DNA of 64,000 bases, from the NCBI GenBank assembly GCA_037178625.1, contig CM074138.1, positions 2,170,001 to 2,234,000 on the forward strand, written 5' to 3'. Shown here piece by piece: positions 1 to 11,019 of the stretch. A program made the translations under genes and the position numbers. Under the pieces are notes generated by a model. It was not told the origin of the DNA and ran no database searches. It worked only from the letters and a program-made list of their open reading frames with translations. The DNA is from Skeletonema tropicum. Its lineage: Eukaryota > Bacillariophyta > Thalassiosirophyceae > Thalassiosirales > Thalassiosiraceae. How positions within the stretch are numbered: the first letter of the stretch is position 1; each line of letters starts with the position of its first letter.

Positions 1-61
1 TCAAAATAATGATCAGTCATCGCCGCCACCACGACAGCTGGTTCATCCTCAACAGAGAATA

Positions 62-1159
62 ATGACCCCACGGAGAAGATTAGAAGAGTCCAATATTGCT
101 TCGGCCCCCGATAGGCTTGACGATGAGCAGAGGAAACAGCGCATCAAGGCATTTTTGGGAGGGATATATCCGCTTTTGGATTCCAATAATCTCCCCAAGT
201 ACCTACGAGATAGTTTGCCGAGGGAGAAATTGTCGATAATGGATGTATGGGAGTTGGATTCGGATGTTGCCTTCTTTTGGCATATTCCTAAGGTGCGTAT
301 ATTATTCCATCTTTTATTCTATGCCATGTTGTATTGTAAAATGTCTCAACAATACCCATAATATTCATATCTCCATATATAGGCATCTGGAAGCACACTA
401 AAGAACATCATGAACTTCTGCTTCGATCTCAAACGTGCCGAGAACACAGACGGCTTACCCTCCATGGAATTCAAACGTAACAACATCCTCAACATGGATA
501 CAACCTCTCCCAATGGCCTTGACAAATCATTCGAACAAAGGGATCAAATATTCGAACAGGTTGATCTAATTGTATCCAATTATTTCTTGGCCGGTTCTGC
601 TCTATTTTCGGAGAATCATCATGGACGAGCATTTACTGTGTTGAGACATCCTATCGAAATTGCTCAGAGCTTATTCCATTATCGAAAGAAGGCAAAGTGG
701 GAGCGGACGTACAGATCAGATTGGAATAAAATTACCTTCAAGGATTATGCGAATAGTGATAATTACATTGGGAACTGGGTGGTCCATCAATTGACTGGAA
801 CTATGCCCTGGGTGGAATTGACCGATGGACATTTGGAACACGCCAAGAAAGTATTAGAAACCAAGGTATTTGTGGGTATTGCCGATCAAATGGATGAGAC
901 GGTACGGCAACTACGCGAGTACTTTGGTTGGAAGGAGAAGGAGCAGAACTGTGCATTCAATTATCTCCACAATTCTCCGAGTAATACCAATCCACATCCT
1001 CTCATTAAGCGTGGGTCGGAGACGTGGAAAATAGTGGCAGAGAAGGAGAAGTATGACATGGCTCTCTATCATTATGCGTTGGAGTTGTTTGCGGGTCAAC
1101 GCGATATGATTAGGATGTTCTCGGTTTATCGAAGTGGTGGTGCGTTGCGTAAACCTTAG
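62..1159 (+). CDS. Sulfotransferase-like protein (two exons, possibly 5' partial)
   Basis: Exons 62-292 and 383-1159 join across a 90-nt GT-AG intron to give about 335 residues. The junction rebuilds HIPKASGST at about residues 74-82, the 5'-phosphosulfate-binding P-loop of PAPS-dependent sulfotransferases. VLRHP with a following helix, at about residues 163-167, is the usual 3'-phosphate-binding segment. By family knowledge it would transfer sulfate from PAPS to a carbohydrate or other acceptor, probably in the Golgi; the acceptor cannot be read from sequence. The reading frame stays open upstream of the ATG at 62 to the window edge, so the true start, with any signal anchor, may lie outside. 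The C-terminal half is ordinary sulfotransferase-like sequence without low complexity. The family call is fairly firm and the substrate unknown. Confidence 0.75.
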
Positions 1160-1190
1160 GTATTGTAGTTAGTAAAATGATTCCAACTTG

Positions 1191-2129
1191 TTATTTTTGG
1201 ACGTCAAAGATGGCCAAGTAGGAGCAAACATTCGTAATCACAGCAGCGGCGCCGCAGTTGACCCGGCTCAATGCCCTTCTCTTTCTCTTCTTTGTAGTAA
1301 ATCCATCTTCTTCAAGCTTTGCCTTCCACAGAGCCATCTCTAACAATGACATCGCTTCCTTCATCAATCTGTTGTGTTCAAGTTTGTAGCCTTCAATTTT
1401 GAAGTGAACTGTCTCCATCCATGTCTCCATTCTCGTTGTCTTTGGGCCGTGTTTAATCTTTGGGAGAATTGAATTGATTCTCTTCATTTCTGTATTGATT
1501 TCATTCTTCCACTTTTCGATGGTAAGAGACGACACGATTTTGCTCACTCCAGTAATATTGATTGAGGTCAACTGATCACACGAATCGAAAATCTGATGAT
1601 TGGTACTAAGAAGCTGAACATTGAGAGGGATAACAATGCGCTTGAGAGCAGTGCAGCTACCAAATGATTTATATCCAATACCAATTCGTTTGTTCCCAGA
1701 GGGAATGATGACTTCCTCCAGGTCTTCACATCCGTGGAATGCCTGCCTCCCCAACACGTCCAGATTGCTGGGGAGTTTGACAGCAGCGAGAGAGTTACAG
1801 CGACGGAAGGCTTCTTCACCAATTTCTCTGAGATTTTCGGGGAGCTCAAGGTCGAGGAGGTCTTCGCAGAAAGCAAATGCTAACGTACCAATGACGGACA
1901 GTTTCGACGGGAGATTGATACACCGTAAATAGTTGCAACTATAGAATGCCCCGTATTCAATCTTATCAACGCCTTCGTGAAGATAAACCTCCTCTAAATA
2001 TCCATGCCCGGAGAAAGCTCGTTCGAGGATGATCTTGCAATCTTTATGGATACGAACTCGCTCCACTTCGGAGGGGATCTGTTCATTTTTCACTCCCCTG
2101 TAGGTGTATACGGAGGCGTCGTCCTCCAT
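1191..2129 (-). CDS. BspA-type leucine-rich repeat protein, copy 1
   Basis: The 312-residue protein starts at the ATG at 2129 (MEDDASVYTYRG). The frame is open further upstream, but the paralogue at 4189-5124 starts at the same point, so I prefer this start. Residues of about 25-190 form five or six LRR_5 (BspA/TpLRR) repeats of the form AFxxCxxLxxIxLPxxLxxIGxxAF. The C-terminal third is charged and helical, ends in a basic KKRKRR stretch and closes with a conserved RVNCGAAAVI motif shared with the paralogue. No signal peptide or membrane segment is visible. Such repeats mediate protein-protein recognition; no partner can be inferred. The gene ends 31 nt from the convergent sulfotransferase gene. 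Confidence 0.8.
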   Translation of the reverse strand: MEDDASVYTYRGVKNEQIPSEVERVRIHKDCKIILERAFSGHGYLEEVYLHEGVDKIEYGAFYSCNYLRCINLPSKLSVIGTLAFAFCEDLLDLELPENLREIGEEAFRRCNSLAAVKLPSNLDVLGRQAFHGCEDLEEVIIPSGNKRIGIGYKSFGSCTALKRIVIPLNVQLLSTNHQIFDSCDQLTSINITGVSKIVSSLTIEKWKNEINTEMKRINSILPKIKHGPKTTRMETWMETVHFKIEGYKLEHNRLMKEAMSLLEMALWKAKLEEDGFTTKKRKRRALSRVNCGAAAVITNVCSYLAIFDVQK

Positions 2130-2493
2130 CGTGCGTGGAGAAGAGAATGAGAATCGATTTGAGGCGCAGTCACAGAGTCGATCTTCCCTATCCAACGATG
2201 CCTTGGTCGAATGAATGCACTCACCGTGGCCGAAGCAAGTGGGCGGAGAGCGGAGAGGATTTTGGCAAGAAGCTGAAAAATGATGCGAAGAAAAGTCGAG
2301 AAGCGGACGCATGGACATCGAGACTCGAGACTCCAAAAATTCCGAGAAAGGGTCATTTTAAATACCCATACAAAATGCAAATTGCACACACAACACGCAC
2401 TCACAACATCATCATCATCACTGCAAACGCAAGCAGAAAACGAAGCAGAGCGAAGGGCAAAGCATCGTCGTCGTCATCACAGTCACAGCAAGA

Positions 2494-4094
2494 ATGATGA
2501 GCAATGGAGGAGAGTCTACTACGGCTCCTCTGACCACTGCTCCGCCGACCAAATCTCGATCGGTCGATGACTTCTACAACACAGCGTACGAAGAAGGAAC
2601 CAGCCGATGGCAATTCTGGCTCATCTTCCTTTCATTAGGCATTGCCAATAGCGGTGATGCTACAGAGATCAGCTGCATGAATTATATCCTCTCCCATCCT
2701 TTATTCAAAGAGGAAATATTGCAAAAGAATACATTGGAAGAAGATTATGGGGGAAGAGGTGCAGCAATTGCATCCTCGATATTCTTTGGCATGTTATTTG
2801 GGGGTATTGTCACAGGAGTCTATGGAGACAAATTGGGACGTCGACCGACATTACTTACTGGCCTGTTTTTGAATGCTACTAGTGGCATTGCAGCGAGTAT
2901 GGCAGCGTCGGCTTTGATTATGTGCGCATGTAGATTCTTCGCAGGGTTGGGAATTGGTGCTGTGTTATCAACGCTCATTACATTGGCAAGTGAATTAAGT
3001 CCATCAAAGCATCGTGGATGGTACATTACGATCGTGGGAGGATTCTGGACATTGGGTTCCGTGTTCATAGCCTTTCTAGCATTCATTCTCTTTGGTAGGA
3101 GCAACATCTCATGGAGAGTGTTTGTGTTGATTGCTGCATCTCCCACTCTGTTTGGAGGGATACTTGTGTATGCCTTCGTTCCTGAATCACCTAGGTATTT
3201 GGCGTTGCATGGAAGGTATCAAGACGCTGCCGATGTTGCAAATCATGTCGCAGAGTCAATGGGCTTCCGTGGAAAGCATTTAACAGTAGGAGAGATTAGA
3301 GATCACTATGGGCACCTGACAGAAGAGAAGGATTATCACATCCAAAAGAATGACAATGCAATGAAGAAGATTCGAGAATTGTATGGCAAAAACTTGTTGT
3401 ATTCAACCACATTGCCTTTACAAATAGTATGGTTCTCGATGAGCTTTGGGTCAGGTCAGTCTCGACCTGTATTACTCGTCTTGCTGCTTTGCTCAAATAC
3501 TTACATTTCTCTTCACTTGCAGGTCTATGCACTTGGATCACAAAATTGTTCGAGGAAATTGGACTATCTGACATCTACTTGCAGAGTTTATACTTTGCAA
3601 TGTCGAATATCCCCGGTAATGCACTGGCCACAGTATTGGTCGATCGTGTCGGGAGGAAAGTATTACTCTTTGGAAGTATGACAAGTGCCGCATTGTGTTT
3701 GGGATTGGCTGCACATGGTGCGAGCGATGCAGAGGCACGACAGTTGCAAGTAATACTATCCTCATGTGCCTTCCACGCCTTCCTTGTAACGGGATGGTGT
3801 GCACTCTCTGTAATGACATCCGAACTCTTCCCAACATCGATTCGAGGGACAGGAATGGGTGTATGTTCCGGTGTCGGAAGAATAGCAGGGATTTTGGTAC
3901 AGTATGTGAATGGTGCCTTCATCGATCAGCCTTTGGTACTCCTGTTGGCTGCTGCCACATGCATGATGACTGGCGCATTCGCTCCCATAGTGTGCAGGCT
4001 TCAAGATATGACTGATAAGCACTTGTTCGAAATACCTACCAAGGCTATGGGCGTGGTGGAGGGTGATGGTCAAGCAGTGCACAAAATTGTGTAA
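2494..4094 (+). CDS. MFS solute transporter, sugar-porter/SVOP-like
   Basis: Exons 2494-3454 and 3523-4094, separated by a 68-nt intron (donor GTCAGT), give 510 residues with about twelve hydrophobic segments. Family motifs appear in order: GDKLGRRP in the loop after TM2, PESPRYL at the end of the first half, DRVGRK in the loop after TM8, and ELFPTSIRGTGMG near TM10. These are marks of the sugar-porter and SV2/SVOP-related groups of the major facilitator superfamily, which move organic solutes or phosphate with protons. The N-terminal cytosolic tail is short and Thr-rich. The substrate is not determinable here; sugar, organic cation or phosphate are all possible. It lies between, and opposite to, the two leucine-rich repeat paralogues. 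Confidence 0.85.
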
Positions 4095-4188
4095 CTTTGA
4101 AGGGCTGCATAAGTGTGTGGGATATTATGTAAATAGGAGTAATGATTAACGTCACAGTGAAGAGTGATAGGAGTACTAATTATGAAGT

Positions 4189-5124
4189 CTACTTGAATAG
4201 TGTCAAGAAGGGGAGGACATTTTTAATCACAACATCAGCTCCACAATTGACACGACACTGCCCCCTTTTCCTTTTATTTCTAGAAGTGACGTGATCACTC
4301 TTAAGCTTGATCTTCCATAGACCAAGCTCGATTGATGTCAACACTTCTTGCTTCATATTTCTATTGTGTACACGTTTGGAGCACTCTATCTTGTGATCAA
4401 TTGATTCCATCCAGTCATGTAACTTGGTCAGCTTTCTGTCATCCTTGAGATTGGGGAGGACACGATTAACACGGAGTATTTCATTATCGAGTTGTGTTCG
4501 TTTCACCTGTTCGATGCACAGGGAGGAGACGAGTTCACGAGCACCAATAAGTTCGACGTGTTTTAGTTTCGTACAGCCACTGAAAATTTGATGATTTGTA
4601 CTCATCAGGTGGATATTTAAAGGTGTAACCACGCGTTCCAAAGAAGTACAGTCGCTGAAAGCAGCATATCCAATACCGGGGCGCCCAGGACCTGCTGCGG
4701 GGAGGACCAACTCTTTCACACTTGTGCAACCAGTGTACGCTTTCTTTCCCAATGTATTGAGACTTGAAGGGATATTGAGACATTTCAAAGACGAACACTG
4801 AGAAAATGCCAACTCTTGAATTAGTTTGAGACCATTATTCAACTGGGCGTCCTCAAGATTGAGACAAAATCCAAATGCCAACATGCCAATAACACCGAGA
4901 GTGGACGGAAACTTGATACGCCTCAGGCTGCTGCAGTTGTAGAATACCCCGTATCCAATTTTCTCAACACCTTCGTCTATATAAACCTCCAACAAATTTT
5001 CACGCTCCGAGAACGCCAGGTCTGGAACGATTTTGACAGAGCGGTCGATGCGTAGGCGAGTTACACTTAATGGGACGTCTCCTCCCGTGTAGACATAGAT
5101 TTCGTCATCGCCATCTTGCATCAT
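4189..5124 (-). CDS. BspA-type leucine-rich repeat protein, copy 2
   Basis: The 311-residue protein starts at ATG 5124 (MMQDGDDEIYVYTGG). It is a full-length paralogue of the gene at 1191-2129. The repeats align one for one, and the segments MSTNHQIF, GIGY and the terminal RVNCGADVVI are shared. Five or six LRR_5 repeats fill about residues 20-190, followed by a helical charged region with a basic cluster (NKRKRG). There is no signal peptide. The two copies differ at many positions, so the duplication is not recent, unlike that at 20-30 kb. Function is unknown beyond protein binding. Confidence 0.8.
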   Translation of the reverse strand: MMQDGDDEIYVYTGGDVPLSVTRLRIDRSVKIVPDLAFSERENLLEVYIDEGVEKIGYGVFYNCSSLRRIKFPSTLGVIGMLAFGFCLNLEDAQLNNGLKLIQELAFSQCSSLKCLNIPSSLNTLGKKAYTGCTSVKELVLPAAGPGRPGIGYAAFSDCTSLERVVTPLNIHLMSTNHQIFSGCTKLKHVELIGARELVSSLCIEQVKRTQLDNEILRVNRVLPNLKDDRKLTKLHDWMESIDHKIECSKRVHNRNMKQEVLTSIELGLWKIKLKSDHVTSRNKRKRGQCRVNCGADVVIKNVLPFLTLFK

Positions 5125-5130
5125 GGTCAA

Positions 5131-5630
5131 CCGTTGCTTTCATGCGACAGGGATGAAGAGGAGGATGGCGACCACAACTGCCGCCTTTTTAAATCAAAGG
5201 AGCAGTGGCCTTGCGAGACTATGCAATGCGATTATGTCGAAAATAATACTACACATGAGAATACTAATAGCAGCATCAAGGCAGAAGGCAGTGCAGTCGT
5301 GCAACTGCTGAGCAGTTTCAATCCTCATCGGCGGGTTGTGCGTGTGTGGGGGGGGGCTGTTGTCTTTTGAGCTGAGGAAAATGCACGTGCGGGGATGTAT
5401 ATGTCATGTGTATGCCAAATGCACGTCATGTCTTCTGTCTTGCATGCTACTAGTAGCTACTTGCATTTTGAATTTTTGCGGGAGCAAGTGCGTATTCACG
5501 GATAAGATTATTTTTGTTGCGGGCTCTTTCCTCACTTGGAGTGTTTATTTGTGATGGTGACCTACTATACCGTAGCACAGAAAAACCTGAAGCCCCACAT
5601 ACTTTTGCTCCTGTCGTGCTTTTGCTATCG
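5131..5630. other. Intergenic stretch upstream of leucine-rich repeat copy 2
   Basis: I see no supported gene here. It should hold the promoter of the minus-strand leucine-rich repeat gene that starts at 5124, but I recognise no element. A G7 run lies near 5349. Confidence 0.4.
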
Positions 5631-5632
5631 TA

Positions 5633-6144
5633 CCGCGCTCAAAAAATCGCGACAAACAGAAAATCGCGACAAAAATTTTTTGCTAACAAACTACGCACAA
5701 AACATAACTTGACTGAAAACAGTGCCTCGATACGCTCAACATCGACCCTCTGACCACGCCCACCGGCCATAGGTTGATAGTTCATGTTATTACCTTTCGA
5801 TTAAGCCGCTGGGAGTCATCATATTCACTATACTCGCATTACAGCGGCTGCATAGGTGCTCATATACGCATGCGTCATACATAGAATCACTCTATTTACT
5901 AGATGAAATAGGCCATTTTGGACCGATGCTTGCGCTTTATCTAGTAGTTATATAATGGTCAACTAATTAATAATTGTATTTGAATATACTTCCTCAAGGG
6001 ATTCTGGCTATCAGTTTGGGTTCAACATGTTGATAGGTGCGCTCTATGGAGGGCATACTCACATGGTTGTTTCGTATTTTATGCGGTGTCGCCTAGCTAA
6101 AATTAATTCGCGACAAAAAATTTGTCGCGATTTTTTGAGCGCGG
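5633..6144. mobile_element. MITE with 24-bp perfect terminal inverted repeats and TA flanks
   Basis: The left end CCGCGCTCAAAAAATCGCGA (extending through CAAA to 5656) is repeated exactly in inverse at 6121-6144. Each end is flanked by TA (5631-5632 and 6145-6146), the target-site duplication of Tc1/mariner-type elements. The CGCGACA motif recurs in both subterminal regions, and the right end carries a small internal palindrome (about 6109-6130). No transposase frame is present inside, so this would be a non-autonomous element of about 512 bp. Confidence 0.7.
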
Positions 6145-6358
6145 TAGTTTGCTCTCTTTTAGCTTGCTTTAGTACGATAAGTATGAAAGATCAATAGACA
6201 AGATGTACCACTCCAAATATATCGATTATTACACATATAGTTCTCTTTGTTAAACCCAAAAGAGCATAACATTCATTGACCCCTACTTTTGTACCTACTT
6301 ATCTAGCTATTTCACTTCATTTGTGACCCCCTCTACCCAGTACTTCATTGCATATCAG

Positions 6359-7967
6359 CTAAAATCCCAATCCAGCAAATGGATCTGACTTTTGAGCAGT
6401 TGTTGTTGATCCTCCACCTCCTTTTCCTCCTCCACTAGACGACACAGCTGTACTACCACCATTCGAAGCAGATGACATTCCCATACCTCCAAAATTGTTG
6501 GAGATACTATTGCTCATTGGCTGCATTACATTCATATTCATTGCCATTGCTGCTGGTGGTTGTTGTTGTTGTTGATTCATCATCATTCCATTCATCATCA
6601 TGTTACTCCCTCCATTCATCATGTTGCCATTCATCATGCTGTTCCCTCCATTCATCATGTTGTTCCCTCCATTCATCATGTTGTTCCCTCCATTCATCAT
6701 GTTGCCATTCATCATGCTGTTCCCTCCATTCATCATATTGCCATTCATCATATTGTTACCTCCATTCATAGCACTGCCCATCATCATAGTACTCATTCCA
6801 TTCATCATACCACCATTCATCATACCAAAGTTGTTATTATTGTTCATAACTGGTTGCTGCTTTGCCTCTGTAGCAGCTCCATTCATAATTGGTTGTTTTG
6901 CTACTGCACCTCCACCATTGGAAACACCACCACCACCAGTAGTAGTAGTAGCAGGAGACCCATGGGTCAAAGAAGGGGGCACCAAAGAAGAATCAGTAGG
7001 AACAGAAGAAGAAGAGGGAGTCATAACACTAACACCAAAGGGATCAAATCCATTCTTCATATTGGTATTTGGTGATGCGACGGAGGGTTGTTCCACCATT
7101 CCAAATGGATCATTGTTGTTGTTGTTCGTGGAGGTGTTGGTGGTGTTGATTGGTGCAGGAGTGTTGTTGTTCGAAGGTGGTGGGGGGGCAGTGTTGAATA
7201 GATCAAAGGATGATGCCGGCTGTTGCTGTTGTTGTTGTTGCACGGATGATGGAGTTGTTGGAGCAGCAGCATCATCAAAGGCACCAAAGTCAAGTAAATC
7301 CACCGCTGGGGCAGGTGCTGGTGCTGCCGAAGCAGGGGGAGCAATTCTATTGGTGGTAGCAACAGTTGATGGTGGTGGTTGTGGTGCAGTAGTACTACGT
7401 TGCAATTTTCCCCAATTTTGTGACTGTGTGTATCCATTCACAAGTGCGGCATTGGCCGGTTTTCGTATCTGCTGCTGTTGAAATTGCTGCTGCTGCTGCT
7501 GCTGTGGTGGTTGTCCATACCTTGACGACACTGCCACAGATGGAGCAGGAGCAGCAGGGACCACCACCTTGGTCTCCTCCTCTTCCACCGGAGGCTCACG
7601 ATAATACCGTTTCTTCTCATAAACCTCCACAACAAACCGTTTAAACTCATTAATATCACTCCCCTCCCGTGGTCGTCCCCCCACCCCCACCTCCGGTGCA
7701 GTCGCCAACCACACCTTTACGTGCATAATCATTCCCATAACGTTTTAATTTTAATACCTCCCCCATCTCCCAGGAGGACATGGTGACCGACTTGCATCGG
7801 TGGGAGATGGCCTGGTGGGACGATTTGCAGTTATTGCAAACGAAGGTGTAGAATTTGATGCAGATTGTGGAGAAGCCGTATTTGGAGTGTGTGCCGCAGT
7901 TGGGACAGGTGGTGTTGCCTGCTTGGCGGGAGAGGTTTTTGATGGCGGTTTCGGCGCTGGTTGGCAT
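6359..7967 (-). CDS. ArfGAP-like (AGFG/AGD14-type) endocytic adaptor with a 1-nt frame break
   Basis: The start at ATG 7967 gives an N-terminal ArfGAP zinc finger with CPNC and CNNC cysteine pairs 19 residues apart, followed by HRCKSVTMSSW and GNDYARK. The homology continues as VWLATAPE in the next frame, so one extra G (7714-7715 on plus) breaks an otherwise continuous protein of about 535 residues; there is no room for an intron. In CxxCxxxHR, the family's catalytic Arg is Gln (codon 7812-7814). The rest is disordered, rich in Gln, Asn and Met, with LLDF (clathrin-box-like), DPFG, FDLF and a C-terminal DPFAGLGF, motifs typical of clathrin/AP-2 binding. A Met-Asn-Gly repeat lies at about 6590-6830. 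By family it acts at clathrin-coated vesicles; loss of the Arg suggests a scaffold and not an active GAP. Confidence 0.75.
6590..6830 (-). repeat. Coding repeat (NMMNGG)n inside the ArfGAP-like gene
   Basis: Imperfect units of 12-18 nt encode SMMNGNMMNGG and NNMMNGG again and again. The unit sequence is nearly identical at DNA level, pointing to replication slippage. Because of this, several other frames here are long and open; those are shadows of the repeat. Confidence 0.8.
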
Positions 7968-8524
7968 GGTTAAGTTTTGTTGTTTTGTTGGTTTGTTTGT
8001 TGGTTGTATGGTAGAAGTAGGGCTGGTGCTAGAGTTAGGACGTTGCTTCTTGGTTCTTCATGGTCGCGGACAGGTGTGTGAGAGCGAATGTGAGAGTGTG
8101 TCTTTTTTTTATGGATGACCATTTTTAGCGCGTCATTCTCACTCACTGACTAACGGCTAGATCCTCAACGTAACAATGCAGCTTTTCAGTCTGGCAAAGA
8201 TTACAAAATTATCTCTGAAATGATGTTGAATTACAGAAAGAATGCAATCCCGAACCGAAAGAGAAAGTACTTTTGTAGTCGAGTCCATCTCACCAATTCG
8301 AATTCAAAAAACTAAACAGATAAAAAATAAAACAAGTAAATCCGGATTCCGACCATGGCGCTAATACTACTATAGGAATTGTATGCAGTAGAAACTATCA
8401 TGGCATTGATTATTGCTGCCACGAAAGGAGGTCTCGAATAATCTTCTTCTGTAGTGTTATCTCTTTGTCTTTTCCAAAAGAGTGACGATCCTTATCATCA
8501 GTTACAAAAAAATTCTACAATATC
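7968..8524. other. Divergent intergenic stretch
   Basis: It lies between the start of the minus-strand ArfGAP-like gene and the plus-strand broken gene at 8525. It is probably a shared promoter region. I see no repeat or RNA gene in it. Confidence 0.35.
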
Positions 8525-9758
8525 ATGGCCTCTGCAATAAACTACCTCTTTCCATCTCGGAAACGTCATTCCGATAATACATCAAGCTCATCCTCTTCAT
8601 CTTCTGGTGGTGGATCATCCAATAATAGTAACAAACGATCACGAACACTACTCGATTTGACTACACCCTCATCACCAACGGAAGAGCCGCCACCACCGCT
8701 ACTAGTTGTCTAATGATGCACAAACTATTGAATCTACATCATCCACCAACACCAACCATCATCATTACCACCACAACACCACAGCCACCAATACTACTCG
8801 GCAATCACCTCTGCACGCACCCGTCTCACCGCAGCACAAAGAACACTCTCTCAATCAGCAGCTCTACTCCAATCTGCACAATATCATCAGGAACAATCCT
8901 TACGGGAGGTAAATGAGGCACGTGCTTATTTACGGGGGGTGGAACGGCGATGGGGGGTGGTTGTATTGGATGATAATGATGATGATGAAGAAGAAGATGA
9001 TGATGATTTGAAAGAGTTTGAGGAGAGTGGTGGTGAATTGGTTGGTAGGGGGGGCAGTGGACAACAACAACAGCAGCAGCAAAGCAGTTGGTATAAATGA
9101 GCAGCTACAGCTACAGCAGGCTACAACAACAGCAGTCACTGCAGCACAATCCATTGAAATAACCTCCTCAGGTGAATCCCTAGTCAATGGAATCTACCAT
9201 CACCACACCATCATCCATCACCTCAAAACTCGACAACAACCTCATCATCAACAACAAGTAGTGATATCTACATTCACTCCTCAGGACCATTCCACATCCA
9301 CCAACAAAATTATGATGTGTGCCTCTTTCCCAAAGTGTATGGGGATAAATTTCGGTGGTGTATCGGTTTGGTCCCCTGTAGTTCTGCTCTATCATGATGG
9401 TGTTGGTTTGGGTGGTAGTAGAAGTAGTAGTGATAATGGTACTACGAATAGGAAAAGCAATAATACTACCAGGAGTGAAGAACAAGAAGAAGGACAACAA
9501 CAACAACAACATCAAGAAGAAGAAGAAGTGAATGTGAAGAACAATTATCGAACAAGAGACTTTGATCTTGCCTTCATCTACTATTGGACAAATGACATAC
9601 CACTCCCTTCTTTTACCAACAACAACAACAACAATCAAGGAGGAATGAGTAGAATACCATCCTTCTTGTCAGTGGTACAATGGGGTGCATGTCATGGAGA
9701 ACGTCCATTGCCGAATATCTCTTTTGGAGGGAGACGTTGGTGGCAGTTTTGGAAGTAA
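8525..9758 (+). pseudogene. Frame-broken gene: coiled coil plus NG-Y C-terminal domain
   Basis: The coding-like sequence changes frame at least five times: near 8706, 8795, 9050 (a G7 run), 9258 and 9400. Read piecewise it gives a Ser-rich N-terminus with a basic RKRH, a coiled coil (SARTRLTAAQRTLSQ and EVNEARAYLRGVERRWG, about 8806-8955), an acidic Asp/Glu run, Gln-rich tracts, then a C-terminal domain with [33 protein letters not shown] and VQWGACHGERPLPNISF. The order and the motifs ITSARxR, NGxY and IxxxP match the intact gene at 36287-37738, so the two are distant paralogues. The last 90 or so nt recur as a fragment at 19160-19285. It may be a pseudogene or suffer indel errors in low-complexity DNA; no set of introns that I tried restores the frame. 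Confidence 0.55.
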
Positions 9759-9959
9759 GAGGGTTGAATTGATATTGATTGATTGATAGAATGATTGATT
9801 GATTGTAGATTATATATAAATGTTAGTTGATATGAATGTGGTTAGTGTGTGTCGAGAGATGTTTGTACATTTGTAAACAATCGTCTTGAGACGGTAAGAC
9901 TGCATGCATGCGTTTTACTGATAATATCTCTTCAAGTCAAAAAGTACAACACATGAACA

Positions 9960-10345
9960 TTTTGCAAGATGCGATACTGTATCTACAAAGGTCTTTCATC
10001 TTTCAAGCTGTCTATCATAATCATCATAAATAGAGCTAACACAACGATACTTATGGCACCGCCGTGTATGCCTTCTCCAACTCATGAAGATTCCTTTGCT
10101 ACCCTGGGCGATGCAATTGACAATACTTATGCGAGGTATGTATTGAATGTGAGATGGACCGACATCGACACATCGATCGGGACTGGTGGCAGTTCCCAAA
10201 TGGCAAAAATTCACATTCAACCATGTTAGCACAAATGGTGGCAAGGAAGGACAGCGAGCGAGGCTTTGTGGATCTCTATGGTACAGATTTTTTATGAGCC
10301 CGTGGCATGTATTACTACGCAAAATTCATTCAAACACCCGCTGAC
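9960..10345. repeat. Dispersed duplicated module, divergent copy
   Basis: This segment shares blocks such as GGCGATGCAATTGACAATA, CAAATGGTGGCAAGGAAGG and ACCCGCTGACAACTGGGG with 19420-19660, 23820-24075 and 28260-28505. The last two are near-identical to each other; this one and 19420-19660 are more diverged. I recognise no coding content. It probably travelled with the 3' end of the broken gene at 8525-9758, whose tail also has a copy just before 19420. Confidence 0.6.
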
Positions 10346-10437
10346 AACTGGGGGTAGGACTCTCTCTCTCTCGATCGGAGAGTACCATCAAGCTACTTAT
10401 GCCGGCTGGTTGGATTATTTGAATGAGAGCTTTCTAC

Positions 10438-10675
10438 TCCGATCGTGTTTGTTGTGAAATCGGTAGCAAAATACTCCCTCTGAAACTGAAATTTGCAGTA
10501 TTCCTGATGAAATGATTGATACAAATACAATGGATTTTGGACTAGTTATTTCTTGGTTGGGACGATTATTGCTGTTCTTTTCGTCATTTGTTGCTGCGAT
10601 TGGGTGTCTTACTAAGTGTTGTAAGCATGTGGTCCTACGGACAAACACAAACGCACCCAAGACAATCACTTGCGA
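10438..10675 (+). pseudogene. Remnant of the last exon of a VWA-Cache gene
   Basis: The sequence matches the membrane-spanning last exon of the VWA-Cache genes (compare 12826-13030 and 41757-41970): GTTGTGAAATCGGTAGC, CCTGATGAAATGATTGATAC, TTTTCGTCATTTGTTGCTGC and ACAAACACAAACGCACC follow in order. Small indels destroy the frame, and no upstream exons are attached. It is closest to the copy at 39880-42185. It shows that the VWA-Cache family once had at least a fourth member here. Confidence 0.7.
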
Positions 10676-10776
10676 CCACCTTCTGTCCTCAATCCTTAGC
10701 AAGAAGGAATGAAAGTTCAGGGGTTCCCGTGGTTCAGGGTTCAGGGCAACTCTCAACTCTGATCTTATGTAGGAGT

Positions 10777-10980
10777 CGTGCACCTGCCTTGGTCGTGCGC
10801 TGCGCAGTGTGTGAAGTAGCTGGCATCTTCTGATTGTTTGCTGCACGACAGCCATAATAATTTAGTTTAACACTTGAATAATCATCGGATGCATAGTCGT
10901 TGCAGTTTGATGATCCAAGACCAAGAGAAAAGCTTGTGCAAGGTTAAAACCCTAGTTGTCTCCATCGGAATCATGATCAT
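10777..10980 (+). promoter_or_regulatory. Duplicated upstream region shared by VWA-Cache copies A and C
   Basis: Starting at GAGTCGTGCACCTGCCTTGG, this region matches 44188-44383 upstream of copy C over about 200 nt, including TTTGCTGCACGACAGCCA and GTTTGATGA. It was probably duplicated together with the gene and may hold its promoter. No defined motif is recognised. Confidence 0.45.
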
Positions 10981-11019
10981 GAATAACATTAGAGGTCAGC
11001 AGCAGCAGCGGCGGCGGCA

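Noticed and set aside
6472..7481. Long plus-strand frames rich in Pro-Phe-Ile-Met or His-Ser
   Set aside because: They are opposite-strand shadows of the (NMMNGG)n and Gln/Asn repeats of the ArfGAP-like gene; their composition comes from the repeat.
7714..7715. Programmed ribosomal frameshift in the ArfGAP-like gene
   Set aside because: The local AAAGG context has no recognised slippery heptamer or downstream structure, and similar breaks in other genes point to a common artefact or decay.
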